Below are positions 43,066 through 51,372 of a stretch of DNA of 64,000 bases, piece after piece (positions within the stretch are counted from its first letter, which is position 1; each line of letters opens with the position of its first letter). This DNA comes from UBA2589 sp965223235. GTDB lineage: Bacteria > Gemmatimonadota > Gemmatimonadetes > Longimicrobiales > Gaopeijiaceae. A program made the translations under genes and the position numbers. The DNA is taken from the NCBI GenBank assembly GCA_965223235.1, contig CBDCVV010000021.1:434001-498000 (forward strand). The letters run 5' to 3'. The notes under the pieces are model-generated. The model was not told the DNA's origin, searched no databases, and saw only the letters and a program-made list of their open reading frames with translations.

Positions 43066-45791
43066 GCGAAGACGGCCGGAGCATAGTCTTGGACGGTGTC
43101 GCCGTCCCTTTCGAGCGTGGTGAAACCATCTTCGAGGTGTCCGAGAGGCACAACAAGGAAATCCCCACCCTCTGCTACGACAGCCGACTCGACCCTTTCG
43201 GGGGTTGTCGTCTCTGTGTGGTCGAGATCGAGGGGTACCGAAATCCGGTTGCGTCGTGCACGACTAAGGCCGAACCGGGCATGCGCGTCACCACCAAGAG
43301 TGGGCGCCTCGAAATGCATCGCCGGGTGCTCTTGGAGATGGTCACCTCGGAGAACCGAGAGGTCGATGTAGACGAGCTGTCCGGATACGCGTCCCAGGAG
43401 ATGGCCACACTCGTCGACCGGTACGACGCACGAAGCGGCCGGTTCGAGGGGCACAAGTCCGGCACCTCGCGGCCTGACGACCCGAATCCCTTCATCTTGC
43501 GGGACTACGAGAACTGCATCTCGTGCTACCGATGCGTACGTGTCTGTGCCGAGCAGGAAGGGGACTACGCGATCTCGGTGATGAACCGCGGCTTCGAGAC
43601 ACAGATCACAACGGAGTTCGGTGGGCTTCTCAAGGACTCCTCGTGCACGTTCTGTGGACAGTGCGTCCACACGTGTCCGACCGGCGCCCTCGCAGACATC
43701 AAGGCACTCCGGGCGAAAGACCGACCCGAGCCTGTCGAGAAAACACGTTCGATTTGCCCGTACTGCGGCGTCGGATGCGCCGTCGACATCTTGACCAAGG
43801 GCGACAAAGTGGTCGGCATCCACCCGGCCATGGATGGACCGGCCAACGAAGGGGCCCTATGCGTGAAGGGCCAATTCGCCTTCGACTTTGTGCACCACCC
43901 TGATCGGTTGAGTACCCCCTTCGTGCGAGACGATCACGGACAGCTGGTGCCCGCTTCGTGGGACGAAGCCTTGGACAAGGCCGCCGCGGGACTCTTGGAG
44001 GCAGTGAACCAACACGGGAGGCATTCGCTCTACGCGGTGGCGTCTGGGCGAGCTCCCAACGAAGCCGGGTACCTCATGCAGAAGTTCGTCAGGGCCGGCC
44101 TGGGAACTTCGTATATCGACAACTGCAGTCGTGCCTGACACGCTCCTACAGTCGCCGGTCTGGCGGCAACGATTGGGCGCGGGGCCATGTCGAACCCACT
44201 CCGGGACATGGAGAAACCCGATGTGATCTTCTGCATCGGAACGAACATGACGGAGTGTCACCCGGTCGCGGCCACTCGCCTCAAGAAGGCCATCGCGAAC
44301 GGCGCAAAGATGGTGGTCGCCGACCCGCGTGAGATCGGGCTAGTCGCGTACTCTGATCTGCACTTGCCGCTCCGCGTCGGCTCGGATGCAGCGCTTCTCC
44401 TGGCGATGGCTCACGTAATCGAGCGGGAAGGACTTACCGACCCCGCCTTCATCGAGGACCGAACCACGGAAGCCGAGGCCTTCCTCGAACACATTCGGGA
44501 ATTCACGCCGGAGTGGGCATCGACCATCACGGGTATCGACCCGGCGGCAATCGAGGAGGCGGCGCTCCTGTATGGTCGCGCCGAGCGGGGTGCGATCTAC
44601 TACACCTTGGGTATCACGGAGCATATCTGCGGGGTCGACAACGTCCAATCGTTGTGCAACCTCGCCCTCATGACCGGAAACATCGGTCGCGAGGGTACGG
44701 GGATTAATCCGATGCGCGGCCAGAACAACATCCAAGGTGCGGGCGACGTTGGAGCGATTCCGAACAACTTCCCGGGCTTCCAGCCGGTCACCGACCCAGA
44801 CCACCGAGCGAAGTTCGAGAAGGCGTACGGACGGCCAATCGACCCGGAGAAAGGAATCACGAAGGTCCGTGCGCTCGACCTCGCGGGGGAACAGATCAAG
44901 GCGATGTTCATCGACGGGGAGAACACCGTCGTGACCGACCCTGACCGTTTGCACTGTGAGCAGCAGCTGAAGGCGCTCGACTTCTTAGTGGTGTGCGACC
45001 TCTTCATGACGGAAACGGCGGAGCTCGCCGACGTGGTCTTCCCCGCAACTGGCTTCGGCGAGACCGACGGGACTCAGACGAACACCGAACGCCGGGTGCA
45101 ACGGCTACGAAGGGCAGTACCTCCTCCCGGCGAGGCGAAGCCCGATTGGTGGGTCATCTCGAGATTGGCGCAGCGAATGGGCTTTGAGGGCTTCGAGTAC
45201 AACGATGCCAAAGAAGTGTTCAACGAACTCTGCTCGCTATCCGGCACCTACCGAGGAATCAATTGGGACAAGGTCGAGTTCGGTGAATACCAGTGGCCGA
45301 TCCCAGAAGAGGGGCACCCGGGCACTCCACGGCTCCACGAAGACGGCTTCATCAATGGTCGCGGTATCTTCAAGTTGATCCGGTACCGGGATCCGGCCGA
45401 GACGGTGGATGATGACTTCCCGGTATGGCTGACCACGGGCCGACGCCTCGAGTCGTACCACTCCCGCACACAAACCGGTCGCTCGGAGGGCATCGACTAC
45501 CTGCTTTCCGAAGAGGTGCTCGAGGTACACCCAGACGACCTTACCTCATGGGGCCTCGAAGACGGCGGGTGGGCGGAGATGTCGAGCCGCCGAGGGTCGG
45601 TCACGATCAAGGTCCAAGGCACGACCCGGTCACCGCGCGGCACCGTATTCAGCTCCTTCTCGTTCAACGATGTGCCCGTGAACATCCTCACCGGGGCCGG
45701 ATACGACCCGATCACCGACACGGCCGAGCTCAAAGTCTGCCCGGTCCGTCTCGCCCCCTGCCCTACCAAGGGGAGTGTCGCCGCCGACTAG
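43062..45791 (+). CDS. fdhA: Formate dehydrogenase alpha subunit, predicted selenoprotein (UGA at 44136-44138)
   Basis: One frame of 910 codons interrupted only by TGA at codon 359. Residues 1-80 are a [2Fe-2S] domain (C38, C49, C52, C66); then come 4Fe-4S motifs CISCYRC and CTFCGQC, CPYCGVGC of the Mo-bisMGD domain, and after the TGA HAPTVAGLAATIGRGAMSNP, which continues the family sequence without a gap. Formate dehydrogenases have Sec or Cys exactly here (in E. coli FdhF, Val-Sec-His-Gly-Pro-Ser-Val-Ala-Gly). I therefore read the TGA as selenocysteine, not a mutation. The enzyme oxidises formate to CO2 or the reverse. Genome calls that stop at TGA would split it into 43062-44138 and 44187-45791. 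Confidence 0.93.
44136..44167 (+). promoter_or_regulatory. SECIS-like element after the selenocysteine UGA
   Basis: Eighteen bases after the TGA, a stem GUCGCC (44151-44156) pairs with GGCGGC (44162-44167, including one G-U) and encloses the loop GGUCU (44157-44161). In E. coli fdhF the same loop stands at the same distance after the UGA, and the loop is bound by SelB. Part of the identity is forced by the conserved Val-Ala-Gly-Leu codons, so folding and a selB gene elsewhere are needed as support. Confidence 0.75.
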
Positions 45792-45792
45792 T

Positions 45793-46293
45793 ATGGCCAA
45801 CCTCAGCGACCACGACGAAGAGGGCATCTCCCTCTTTCCGATGTTCAACATCCTCGCCTGCACCTTAGGCGTGATGGTGTTCATCCTTGCTACGATCGCC
45901 ACGGTGTCGTTGGGTGCCGATCGAGCGGTCGAACTCGTAGCGGTCGTCAACCCAGGCACCCCCGAGGAGCGTACCCCCTTGTGGCTCGAGTGGGATGGCC
46001 AAGAGTTGGGCATGTTGCCCGACGGCGAGCGGGTCAGCTTCGATTTGGCGCTCGACTCGATCGCGACGTGGGATGAGACGTACAGCTACATGTCCGAGGT
46101 GCTCACGGCGTCTCGGGTAGGTCAGCTCGTGGGACAGGCTGCCTTGGATACGGAGAACCAGTACATCGTGTTGTTGGTCCGGCCGAGCGGCTTTCGGACC
46201 TTCCTCGAGGTGCGCAGCTACTTCGAGTTTCTCGGCGTCGATGTTGGTTACGAGCCGATTCCACAGAACTGGCAACGCGTAGGGGTACGCTGA
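45793..46293 (+). CDS. ExbD-like membrane protein with Asn in place of the channel Asp
   Basis: The protein has 166 residues: an N-terminal acidic stretch (DHDEEG), one membrane segment (about residues 14-40) and an extracytoplasmic domain of about 125 residues. The membrane segment starts FPMFNILACTLGVMVF, which aligns with the ExbD/TolR pattern P-L-I-D-V-L; the position of the proton-carrying Asp is Asn19. No named family function. It starts one base after the formate dehydrogenase stop and directly precedes a second ExbD-like gene. Confidence 0.7.
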   Translation: MANLSDHDEEGISLFPMFNILACTLGVMVFILATIATVSLGADRAVELVAVVNPGTPEERTPLWLEWDGQELGMLPDGERVSFDLALDSIATWDETYSYMSEVLTASRVGQLVGQAALDTENQYIVLLVRPSGFRTFLEVRSYFEFLGVDVGYEPIPQNWQRVGVR

Positions 46294-46986
46294 GTGTACC
46301 GTCGATCGCGGGGAAGCGAGAGCGCGTCCGTCCTGAACCTCGATTCACTCATGGACATCCTTTCGTGCCTCGTCGGCGTAATGCTCTTCCTCGTCATTTA
46401 CACCGTGTTGGAGCTCGGATCGACCTCCTTCGAGGTGTCGGTACCTACGCCCAAAGACCGACCCGCTGGGAGCGAGCGGATCGTGGTGATCGTGAACGAC
46501 CACGCTGTGCGTTTGATGGATACCGGGCAGCCGGTCTTGGATCTCCTCGCCAACGTCGCCGGGGTTCCCCTGCTCGAGGTGCCCGATCGGGTGCGCCAAG
46601 CCAACCTCAGCCCGCCGACAGACGCCCACTTCAGCTACCGACTCGACCTGCTCGAGGAAGCGTCGGTTCTCGACCCGACCGTCCGTGAGTACGACGTCAT
46701 CGTCGATCAACTCCCCGGCGAGGTCGGCGACAGTATGCAGCATCTCGACGGCAGCTCCAGATTCGAGATGACATTGTCCGATCTAGATCCCGAGTCGAAC
46801 TGGATCGACTTTGCCGTCGATAGCCAGAGTGTCGACGTTTTCCGCAGAGCCCGCGACATCGCCGAGTCACTGGGATTCGCGACTCGCTGGGGTCCGCTCG
46901 ACCTCTCCTTCCCGACGAGATACTCTCTCCGAGATGACCCCGGAGGTCCCTCGGCCCGAAACAGCCGCTCCAAACCGCAGAGGTAA
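46294..46986 (+). CDS. ExbD-like membrane protein with conserved Asp
   Basis: From a GTG at 46294, directly after the previous stop, it has 230 residues. The N-terminal membrane segment (LDSLMDILSCLVGVMLFLVI) fits ExbD with the channel Asp retained (Asp21 in SLMDIL). The rest is an extracytoplasmic domain of about 190 residues (GSERIVVIVNDHAVRLMD, YDVIVDQLPGE, WIDFAVDSQSVDVFRRARDIA) without a known name. It is probably a partner of the ExbB-like protein encoded seven bases downstream. Confidence 0.7.
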   Translation: MYRRSRGSESASVLNLDSLMDILSCLVGVMLFLVIYTVLELGSTSFEVSVPTPKDRPAGSERIVVIVNDHAVRLMDTGQPVLDLLANVAGVPLLEVPDRVRQANLSPPTDAHFSYRLDLLEEASVLDPTVREYDVIVDQLPGEVGDSMQHLDGSSRFEMTLSDLDPESNWIDFAVDSQSVDVFRRARDIAESLGFATRWGPLDLSFPTRYSLRDDPGGPSARNSRSKPQR

Positions 46987-46993
46987 TTCGCGC

Positions 46994-48322
46994 GTGACAC
47001 CCCCAGACGAGCAACCAACCTTCAGCGAAGCCGACGTCGAGGCCGCCAACGCTGCAGCAGAAGCCGCCGCCGCAGCCGAAGCCAACCCGTCGACCGGACG
47101 GACCAAGCCCAAACGAAAGAGGCGGAGCCCGCTCGAGGCGGCCCTCCCTTTTCTCACGGGCCTGATCCTCTCTCTGGCGTTGCAGTTCTTCATCGCGAAT
47201 GCTGTCCCCCCGGAGGCGTACCTCTACCGACTCTTCCGTCCGCCGGGAGGGTGGGTCATGAGCCTGGTCCCGGGGCTCATCGTCTTCGTGCTCATATGGA
47301 CGCTGGTCGACTTGGCTCTCAAGTACAGAGACGGAGTCCTCAACGAGGGCGACCTCGATCGTCGAGAGATCCGACAACTACCGCGCTTTGTTGCCCAAGA
47401 ACCGATGACCGCGGTCCAGCGGCGCATCCTCTCTCTCGACGGACGGGACCGACCCGTTGCCCGCCGCCTCCTGTGGCTCCTTCACTACCTCGAGAACCAC
47501 GACGACGCACAGCGGACGCATGAGCTGCTCCGACACCAGGCGGACCTGGACGCAGACACGGCTGCCGCAAGCTACCGAACCGCGAAGCTCTTCATCTGGG
47601 CGATGCCGATCCTCGGTTTTGTGGGCACCGTACTCGGCATCTCTCTCGCTGTAGGAGGATTCTCCGAGTTCTTGACCACGAACCTCAACATCGACGATGT
47701 GAGCCGGGTAACTGCGGAGCTAGGGAATGTGGCTTCGGGCCTCTCTTTCGCTTTCGACACGACGCTCCTTGGGCTGTTGGCCGGACTCGTGGCCAACGTC
47801 TTCTCCTCGATCGTGCAGAAACGGGACGAGCGGTTCTTCACCCGACTGGATGAACTCGGGCTCGGTATCGTCGCCAACCGCCAGGATGCCGGAACGGGAG
47901 CGCGCGTGGGCGCCGGCGTCGTCTCGACGACGAGGTCCGACTACGAGACCGTCATGCACCAGCAGATCGAAGAGATCAGTACGATCGTCGACCGGACTCG
48001 GCACGTGATGCAGGGGCTTAGCGAGACATCAGCACGCATGAACAATGGGCTCGGTGAGTCGATGGCCTCGGTCCGCAGAACGGTGGACGACCTTGGGCGG
48101 AGTCTGGAATCGATGTCGGAGTCCGCTGCAGCGGACGCCCGAGCTCAAGAGTCGGTCGAGAAGGCTGTGGGTAGACTCTCCGAGGCGATCGGCACTTTTG
48201 GAGAGGGCCTCGCGGAGCTGCGGGCAGAGCAAGCCATGCTCGGGCCAGTGCTCGAACAGTTGGCGGGTCCACTGGAGCTTCGGCTCGTGCCTGGGAAAGC
48301 GAAGACGCCGGCCGGCGAATGA
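46994..48322 (+). CDS. MotA/TolQ/ExbB-type proton-channel protein with C-terminal coiled coil
   Basis: From GTG 46994 (AGAGG nine bases upstream) it has 442 residues. A charged, Ala-rich N-terminus precedes two membrane segments (FLTGLILSLALQFFIA; VMSLVPGLIVFVLIWTLV), a cytoplasmic loop of about 100 residues, and two more segments that carry the family core: MPILGFVGTVLGISLAVGGF and ASGLSFAFDTTLLGLLAGLVANVF. A tail of about 140 residues looks like coiled coil (IVDRTRHVMQGLSETSARM, VRRTVDDLGRSLESMSES). With the two ExbD-like proteins it would form an ion-driven motor or energy transducer. The next gene overlaps it (ATGA). Confidence 0.8.
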   Translation: MTPPDEQPTFSEADVEAANAAAEAAAAAEANPSTGRTKPKRKRRSPLEAALPFLTGLILSLALQFFIANAVPPEAYLYRLFRPPGGWVMSLVPGLIVFVLIWTLVDLALKYRDGVLNEGDLDRREIRQLPRFVAQEPMTAVQRRILSLDGRDRPVARRLLWLLHYLENHDDAQRTHELLRHQADLDADTAAASYRTAKLFIWAMPILGFVGTVLGISLAVGGFSEFLTTNLNIDDVSRVTAELGNVASGLSFAFDTTLLGLLAGLVANVFSSIVQKRDERFFTRLDELGLGIVANRQDAGTGARVGAGVVSTTRSDYETVMHQQIEEISTIVDRTRHVMQGLSETSARMNNGLGESMASVRRTVDDLGRSLESMSESAAADARAQESVEKAVGRLSEAIGTFGEGLAELRAEQAMLGPVLEQLAGPLELRLVPGKAKTPAGE

Positions 48323-49134
48323 CGGCTCCGAGGCTGCTCGCTCCGCTCTTGCTCGGTACACTTTGCGGGTGTGCAGGTGAGGGCGCAGCCGACGCGTCGA
48401 GCGAACGAGCGGAATCGCCGTCTGTCGAGAGTTGGGTCGACCTGTTCGACGGAGCGTCACTCGTGGGATGGACCCCCAAGATCCGTGGGCTCCCCTTGGG
48501 GGACGACCCAAGAAACACGTTTCGCGTGCAAGACGGGTTACTCACGGTGGGGTACGAGGGATACGACTCCTTCGATGACACGTTCGGGCACCTCTTCTAC
48601 GAAGTACCCTTCGATGCGTATGAACTGCGGGTCGAGTACCGTTTTGTCGGAGAGCAGATGCCAAACGGTCCGGGATGGGCGAGGAGGAACAGCGGCATCA
48701 TGTTTCACTCGCAGGCCCCGGCCACCATGGGGCTGGACCAAGACTTCCCCATTTCACTCGAGCTTCAGTTTCTTGGCGGTTCGGGGGACGAAGTGCGCCC
48801 CACGGCGAACCTTTGTACGCCGGGTACCCACGTCGACATCGGGGGCGAGCTAGAGACGGCGCACTGTATCTCGGCCGACGCTCCTACCTTCCCCGACAGC
48901 AGCTGGGTCGACATTACGCTCTTGGTGCGCGCGAACGGATCGATCACTCATCTCGTGGGGGGCGACACGGTGCTGGCGTACACCAATCCAGTCGTGGGCG
49001 GTGGAGAGGTCCACGGCATCGTGAGCGACTCTCCGGAGGTCGGTACCCCGCTTCGACAAGGGTACATCGCGCTCCAGAGTGAGAGTCACCCAATCCAGTT
49101 CCGCACCGTTTCCCTACGTCCGCTCGAGCACTGA
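48319..49134 (+). CDS. DUF1080 lipoprotein (3-keto-disaccharide hydrolase family)
   Basis: The protein has 271 residues with lipobox LCGC. Family features are WVDLFDGASLVGWTP, FRVQDGLLTVGYEGYDSFDDTFGHLFYE, YELRVEYRFVG, RRNSGIMFHSQ and ISLELQFLGG; the fold is that of a concanavalin-like lectin/glucanase. Members have been shown to cleave 3-keto-glycosides. Here it precedes an oxidoreductase pair that could make 3-keto sugars. It overlaps the ExbB-like gene (ATGA). Confidence 0.88.
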   Translation: MTAPRLLAPLLLGTLCGCAGEGAADASSERAESPSVESWVDLFDGASLVGWTPKIRGLPLGDDPRNTFRVQDGLLTVGYEGYDSFDDTFGHLFYEVPFDAYELRVEYRFVGEQMPNGPGWARRNSGIMFHSQAPATMGLDQDFPISLELQFLGGSGDEVRPTANLCTPGTHVDIGGELETAHCISADAPTFPDSSWVDITLLVRANGSITHLVGGDTVLAYTNPVVGGGEVHGIVSDSPEVGTPLRQGYIALQSESHPIQFRTVSLRPLEH

Positions 49135-49135
49135 T

Positions 49136-49699
49136 ATGGATCGCCGAAGCGCGCTGCGCACCCTCGCGACAGCAACCGTACTCCCGGTCGTCGCACCCCT
49201 CGACCTCTCCACCATGCTCGACGCACGCCGGCTCGTAGACGGGGGCCCGGGGGCGCTCGGTTCCCAGGAAGCTCTGACTCCGCACGAGCTGTCGATGGTG
49301 CGCGAGGTCGCCGACGTCATTCTCCCTCGCACCGATACGCCGAGCGCTTCGGATTTGGGGGTGGCATCGTTCATCGACCGAATCGTCACCGAATGGATGG
49401 AGCCAGAGGAACGAGAGCGGTTCCGAGCAGGGCTGGCTGAGCTCGACAGTGTCGCACGCTCACGGTTCGGATCCGACTTCGCTGTTTTGGCCGAGGATGA
49501 GAAGGGGGACCTCGTCGCAGAGCTGGATTCACAGCTCCCGCGAGAGGCCGGAGGGGCTTTCGACCGTGATGCTTTCTACCCTGTGCTGAAGCGCCTCACA
49601 CTCACGGGGTACTTCACTACGCGAGAGGGTGCCGGGCTGGCGGGCTACAGGCTACTACCTGGCACCTTCCAAGGCTGTGTCACGGGAGTCCCACGATGA
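49136..49699 (+). CDS. Gluconate 2-dehydrogenase subunit 3 family protein with Tat signal
   Basis: The protein has 187 residues. It begins MDRRSALRTLATATVLPVVA, a twin-arginine signal. The rest (LTPHELSMVREVADVILPRTDTPSASDLGVASFIDRIV, YPVLKRLTLTGYFTTREGAGL) is typical of the small subunit of periplasmic GMC-type dehydrogenases, needed for export and activity of the large subunit. It is one base after the DUF1080 gene and overlaps the GMC gene (ATGA). Confidence 0.88.
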   Translation: MDRRSALRTLATATVLPVVAPLDLSTMLDARRLVDGGPGALGSQEALTPHELSMVREVADVILPRTDTPSASDLGVASFIDRIVTEWMEPEERERFRAGLAELDSVARSRFGSDFAVLAEDEKGDLVAELDSQLPREAGGAFDRDAFYPVLKRLTLTGYFTTREGAGLAGYRLLPGTFQGCVTGVPR

Positions 49700-51369
49700 A
49701 CGACTACGACGCGATCGTCATCGGCTCCGGAATCACCGGGGGGTGGGCCGCGAAGGAGCTGACGGAAGCAGGACTTCGGACCCTCGTGCTCGAGGCTGGC
49801 CCGAATGTCGTGCCCGAGCGTGACTACACCGAGCACGTCCCCGTTTGGGAGATGCGCTATCGGGGCATGGGGGATCGGAAGAAGCTCGCGGCACGACAGG
49901 CGGTTCAGCGCGAGTGCTACGCGTGTGACGAGCTGGGCTCGGCCTTCTTCGTCGATGACGTGGACAACCCCTACACCACGCCTGAAGACGCCCCGTTTCT
50001 CTTCCTTCGTGGTCGGCAGGTTGGCGGACGCTCCATCATGTGGGGTCGGCAGGTGTACCGGTTGAGCGACTTGGACTTCGAAGCGAACGCACGGGACGGA
50101 GTCGGGGTCGATTGGCCGATCCGCTACGCCGACATCGAGTCGTGGTACGAGTATGTCGAGCGCTTCATCGGAGTCTCGGGCGAGGCCTTGGGCCTGCCCC
50201 ATCTCCCGGACAGCCACTTCCTGCCCCCTATGCAGATGACCTGCGCGGAAGCACATGTACGGGACGGGATCGCCCGAGCGTATGGCTCCGAGCGGGTCAT
50301 GACGATCGGCCGCTGCGCTGTGCTCACGCAGGACCACCTGGGCCGCAGTGCATGTCACTATTGTGGTCCGTGCGAGCGCGGGTGCCGGAGTCGTTCCTAC
50401 TTCAGCAGCTTGAATTCGACGCTCCCGGCGGCTCAAGCCACCGGACGGATGACGCTGCGCCCGAATAGCGTCGTCCATCACCTCTCCCACCGAGACGGAA
50501 AGGTCTCCACCGTCCACGTCATTGATCGCGAGTCGCACGAATCACTCGAATTCTCCGCGCGGGTCGTATTTCTAGCCGCATCCACGCTCGAGTCCACACG
50601 TATCCTCCTGAACTCACGCTCGACCGACTTTCCCGACGGACTCGCCAATTCGAGCGGAGTACTCGGGAAGTATTTGATGGACCACACGATGGGTCACGGC
50701 GCCTCGGGAGACCTCCCGGGCTACGAGGACCAGGCGAACCAGGTACGGAGACTCAACGGGATCTACCTACCCCGCTTCCGAAACGTGGTAGACAGTCACC
50801 CGGATTTCGTACGTGGCTTTGCGTACCAGGGGGGCGGATCGCGTGCTGGGTGGGGGCGTGGGTCCGGCGTGCAGGGCTACGGCGGCGCCTTCAAGGACTC
50901 GCTAATGGAGTTGGCACCATGGCGTATGCAGCTCTACGGCTTCGGAGAGTGCCTACCTAGCGCCGACAACCGAGTCGAGCTCGACCCCGAGGTTGTCGAT
51001 GCCTGGGGCATTCCGGTGTTGCGGATTGACTGTCGATGGGGCGAGAACGAGCGGGCGATGTTCGACGATATGGCGGTCAGCGCTGCGGAGATGTTGGAAG
51101 CCGGCGGGGTTCGCAACGTCGAAATCTTCCACGAAGACAATCCCCCCGGAAAGACGATCCACGAGATGGGAACCGCGCGTATGGGACGTGATCCGAAGAC
51201 GTCGGTCCTCAACGGTTTCAACCAGGCGCACGACCTCAAGAATCTGTTCGTCGTCGACGGATCGTGCATGGCTTCGTCTGCCAACCAGAATCCTTCGCTG
51301 ACGTACATGGCGCTCACGGCCCGAGCGTGTGCCTACGCCGTGGACGCTATGAACCGATTCGAGCTCTAG
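49696..51369 (+). CDS. GMC family oxidoreductase (probable sugar 3-dehydrogenase large subunit)
   Basis: FAD enzyme of 557 residues with the nucleotide fold AIVIGSGITGGWAAKEL, VGGRSIMWGRQVYRLSD, STLESTRILLNS and the C-terminal substrate end NQNPSLTYMALTARACAYA. It has no signal of its own and would leave with the Tat-signal small subunit. Cysteines 220, 223, 226 and 230 (CHYCGPCERGC) could hold an iron-sulfur cluster. Together with the DUF1080 protein, oxidation of a glycoside at C3 is the best guess; choline or gluconate are other substrates of the family. Confidence 0.88.
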   Translation: MNDYDAIVIGSGITGGWAAKELTEAGLRTLVLEAGPNVVPERDYTEHVPVWEMRYRGMGDRKKLAARQAVQRECYACDELGSAFFVDDVDNPYTTPEDAPFLFLRGRQVGGRSIMWGRQVYRLSDLDFEANARDGVGVDWPIRYADIESWYEYVERFIGVSGEALGLPHLPDSHFLPPMQMTCAEAHVRDGIARAYGSERVMTIGRCAVLTQDHLGRSACHYCGPCERGCRSRSYFSSLNSTLPAAQATGRMTLRPNSVVHHLSHRDGKVSTVHVIDRESHESLEFSARVVFLAASTLESTRILLNSRSTDFPDGLANSSGVLGKYLMDHTMGHGASGDLPGYEDQANQVRRLNGIYLPRFRNVVDSHPDFVRGFAYQGGGSRAGWGRGSGVQGYGGAFKDSLMELAPWRMQLYGFGECLPSADNRVELDPEVVDAWGIPVLRIDCRWGENERAMFDDMAVSAAEMLEAGGVRNVEIFHEDNPPGKTIHEMGTARMGRDPKTSVLNGFNQAHDLKNLFVVDGSCMASSANQNPSLTYMALTARACAYAVDAMNRFEL

Positions 51370-51372
51370 CGG

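Noticed and set aside
42960..43823. Long open frame on the minus strand opposite the formate dehydrogenase genes
   Set aside because: High-GC codon use creates long antisense frames; this one has no motif and covers well-recognised genes on the other strand.
43062..45791. A pseudogene or frameshifted formate dehydrogenase split at 44138
   Set aside because: The frame does not shift, only one TGA interrupts it, and it falls on the Sec/Cys active-site position with family sequence on both sides.
45793..48322. The proton-channel module as a Zorya-type defence system (ZorAB)
   Set aside because: The ExbB-like protein resembles ZorA in general type only; no OmpA-like ZorB domain and no ZorC/D/E helicase or nuclease genes are next to it.
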